Positions 23,784 through 25,310 of a stretch of 25,310 bases of DNA are shown here, one piece after another. The stretch comes from JBPCOI01 sp051000395. Lineage in GTDB: Bacteria > Actinomycetota > Actinomycetes > Mycobacteriales > Jatrophihabitantaceae. The notes beneath the pieces are model-generated. The model had not been told where the DNA came from. It saw only the letters and a list, made by a program, of their open reading frames with translations, and made no database searches. Positions within the stretch are counted from its first letter, which is position 1, and each line of letters begins with the position of its first letter. Where the stretch lies: assembly GCA_051000395.1 (NCBI GenBank), contig JBPCOI010000064.1:1-25310 (forward strand), read 5' to 3'. The translations under genes were made by a program, and so were the position numbers.

Positions 23784-23789
23784 CGCCGG

Positions 23790-24923
23790 CTATAACACGC
23801 CGCGGGCATCGATAGGCCAGATGTCGATGACGGTGTCGCCGTCCAGCACGTAATAGAAGTCATGGAGGTTGATGGTCGGATCGCAATGCGACACCTCGAG
23901 GTCTACGACGTCGCCAATCTTGGGGCGCGCAGCTGTATCTGGCAGCGTAAGGCTCCCGAACTCGTCCCCGAAGAATTCGTAGTTCGACCCCGGGTACTGG
24001 TATTGCCTCACCCGGGGGGGAGGTCCGTCGGTCGACAAACTCTTGAAGCCTGCGTTGATCGAAACGAATCCTGGCTGATTCGCGCTGACAACCGTTGTAC
24101 GCAGATGTAGCGACACTCGAAAGGGATTAGCTATGTCAGGGAATAACTCTACGAGGTCATAGTCCACATCCATCAAGCAATATGATCCTGCTTGGCTCTC
24201 AGTGTAGATTTTACGATCGACGTCCGTCGCAAATGTTCCGGTTCCCCCGCCGCTAATCGCTCGTGGCGGCAGTCCCGCGGCGCCGAGCGCCGCCAGCGCC
24301 AGTTGAAGTCCTTCCAACTGGTGGCCGTAAGTCGCGCACCGTTCTGCATAACTTGCAATATGCTGGACTCGACCAGAGTAGGCTTGCAGGCCGGCAAAAT
24401 CGAACCCGGCCGAAATCTTGAGTCTTCGTGCGATGGATACCGCGTCTCGAGCTGAGGCGGCGCCGGTACGCCCCATGCCGATGTCGAGGTCTACGAAAGC
24501 AGGAAGTCTCCGACTGCAGCCGCACAGCGCTGCTTCCCAAAGGTCGACACCTTCGATTGAGTCGAATACAACGATGATATCCGCGCCCTCACAGTGCATT
24601 TCACATAGAGCATCGATCTGCCAAGACTGTACAATGGGTGTCGTGACCAATATGCCGACAATGCCAGCTTCAGCGAAGGCGATCGCCTCTCTCGCCGTTG
24701 CCGCACAGACACCAAGCGCACCCGCTGCCAATTGCTCGCGCGCAAGGGCGCTCGACTTATGTGTCTTACCGTGAGGGCGGTGAGCCAAGCCAGCCACAGC
24801 GCACCGCTCGCTCATTTCGTTGAGGTTCGCACGTAATACATGTACGTCTATGACGAGGGCTGGCGTAACAAGTCGGCGCGCGCCATCGGGCACGCCGATG
24901 AGGTGTTTGTTTGGTGCTCGCAC
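23790..24923 (-). CDS. D-threonine aldolase / D-serine dehydratase-like PLP enzyme (DSD1 family)
   Basis: This 377-residue fold-type III PLP protein has the alanine-racemase-like barrel. The PLP lysine is K53 in HRPHGKTHK, DLDIGMGRTG and SGGGTGTF supply phosphate-site residues, and SHCDPTINLHDFYYV near the C-terminus carries the His and Asp (H346, D348) that bind the divalent metal in the family. Members cleave D-beta-hydroxy amino acids to glycine and aldehyde, or dehydrate D-serine and D-threo-3-hydroxyaspartate. A beta-hydroxy aromatic amino acid such as D-phenylserine type would fit the pathway, but this is inference. The start is GTG at 24923 with only a weak ribosome site. The gene is convergent with the enolase-superfamily gene, stops six bases apart. 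Its upstream region holds a palindrome. Confidence 0.9.
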   Translation of the reverse strand: MRAPNKHLIGVPDGARRLVTPALVIDVHVLRANLNEMSERCAVAGLAHRPHGKTHKSSALAREQLAAGALGVCAATAREAIAFAEAGIVGILVTTPIVQSWQIDALCEMHCEGADIIVVFDSIEGVDLWEAALCGCSRRLPAFVDLDIGMGRTGAASARDAVSIARRLKISAGFDFAGLQAYSGRVQHIASYAERCATYGHQLEGLQLALAALGAAGLPPRAISGGGTGTFATDVDRKIYTESQAGSYCLMDVDYDLVELFPDIANPFRVSLHLRTTVVSANQPGFVSINAGFKSLSTDGPPPRVRQYQYPGSNYEFFGDEFGSLTLPDTAARPKIGDVVDLEVSHCDPTINLHDFYYVLDGDTVIDIWPIDARGVL

Positions 24924-24929
24924 GTTTAT

Positions 24930-24942
24930 ATGTCCCGGACAT
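24930..24942. promoter_or_regulatory. 13-bp palindrome before the D-threonine-aldolase-like gene
   Basis: ATGTCC and GGACAT form a perfect inverted repeat around one C, only seven bases before the GTG start at 24923. It overlaps the only weak ribosome-site candidate (GGGA on the minus strand), so protein binding or hairpin formation there could limit translation or transcription. Confidence 0.35.
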
Positions 24943-25181
24943 TCCTACTCGGCGGTTACCTCCAGCGGCGACGGGAGGCGGCGGATGGGTTCATTAGGGA
25001 GACGCGTAAGTAGTGACAGTAGCACGGTACGCTGCCCTCCCGCGATGCTTTGCTACGACCTTGGCGCATGTCAATTGGGTGCCTGATCGGGAATGGCAGA
25101 ACGCACGTAGCTGGGTCCCTCCTTCCGGCAAGGATTTGCCGGCTGACGCGAAGATTCACGTGATGCTGCGCTGGTAGTTGA
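24943..25181. other. Right-edge stretch without a recognised gene
   Basis: I find no convincing coding region. The open frames here are short and arginine-rich. The stretch contains the upstream region of the minus-strand PLP gene and a perfect hairpin, CCGGCAA and TTGCCGG around GGAT, at 25125-25142. No T-run follows the hairpin. It lies about 40 bases beyond the stop of the transposase-like tail and could belong to that element's terminal region. Confidence 0.4.
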
Positions 25182-25310
25182 TCAGGCGCTCTCCTCGAGG
25201 GTGACGCGGTAGCGCAGGCTGGCGAGTTGGGCGAGGGCACGCTGTTTGGTGCGGTCGGGACGTATTCGGGTGTAGTGAACACTATTCATAACTCGCGTGT
25301 CGGATGTAGG
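25182..25310 (-). mobile_element. C-terminal fragment of a transposase-like protein
   Basis: A minus-strand frame enters from the right edge and ends at 25182, giving 42 residues (VHYTRIRPDRTKQRALAQL, then ASLRYRVTLEESA). Endings of the form QLA-LGY-VTLE-A are familiar to me from actinobacterial transposases, but I cannot name the family. The 16-bp inverted repeat lies within this frame. The left and right tails differ, so they are not ends of the same gene. Confidence 0.45.
25276..25291 (-). repeat. Right copy of the 16-bp inverted repeat
   Basis: TGAACACTATTCATAA is the exact reverse complement of 112-127. Nearby bases extend it into a small local inverted repeat, TAGTG/CACTA around two bases (25273-25284 region). 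Confidence 0.7.

Noticed and set aside
25125..25142. Hairpin as a rho-independent terminator
   Set aside because: The 7-bp stem is perfect but has no following T-run on either strand.
1..25310. tRNA, rRNA or CRISPR content
   Set aside because: No tRNA-like cloverleaf, rRNA segment or regularly spaced direct repeats were noticed on reading both strands. No dedicated search was possible.

Overview
The window looks like a stretch of a high-GC actinobacterial genome or plasmid. The reasons are the strong G/C bias at third codon positions, the frequent GTG and TTG starts with purine-rich ribosome sites, lipoprotein signal peptides, and a ring-hydroxylating dioxygenase paired with a small non-Rieske iron-sulfur ferredoxin, as seen in actinobacterial aromatic degraders. 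All identifications come from reading the sequence; no database search was run.

Layout. (1) 1-2.75 kb is a scarred left edge: an unidentified coding tail that may be a transposase, a frameshifted mhpB-like extradiol dioxygenase fragment, an intact 2-hydroxypentadienoate hydratase (mhpD-like), a truncated and frameshifted acetaldehyde dehydrogenase (mhpF-like), and what looks like the start of a livF-type ABC ATPase. (2) 2.76-3.48 kb encodes a GntR/FadR-family regulator. (3) 3.5-8.0 kb, minus strand, is a compact operon: polar amino-acid-type binding protein, copper amine oxidase, GMC flavin oxidoreductase. (4) 8.25-16.9 kb, plus strand, is an aromatic-ring operon: family III CoA-transferase, crotonase-fold protein, dioxygenase alpha and beta subunits, SDR dehydrogenase, alpha/beta hydrolase, type I extradiol dioxygenase, SnoaL-like protein, ferredoxin, ferredoxin reductase. 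(5) 17.1-23.8 kb, plus strand: ABC permease and ATPase, aldehyde dehydrogenase, a dialkylglycine-decarboxylase-like PLP enzyme, a second binding protein closely related to the first, and an enolase-superfamily enzyme. (6) 23.8-24.9 kb, minus strand: a D-threonine-aldolase/D-serine-dehydratase-like PLP enzyme. (7) The right edge carries a transposase-like tail. A perfect 16-bp inverted repeat lies at the two extreme ends of the window.

Inferred joint role: import and complete breakdown of an aromatic compound that carries an amino (or amino-acid) group and probably a hydroxyl group. Two binding proteins would feed one permease/ATPase. Amine oxidase, GMC oxidase, PLP enzymes and aldehyde dehydrogenase would process the side chain, the CoA-transferase and crotonase would handle the resulting acid, and the dioxygenase-to-hydratase series would open the ring. 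The substrate cannot be named from sequence. Similar promoter/operator modules occur in front of the divergent operons, in front of the transporter operon and in the decayed left edge. This suggests one regulon, possibly controlled by the GntR protein.
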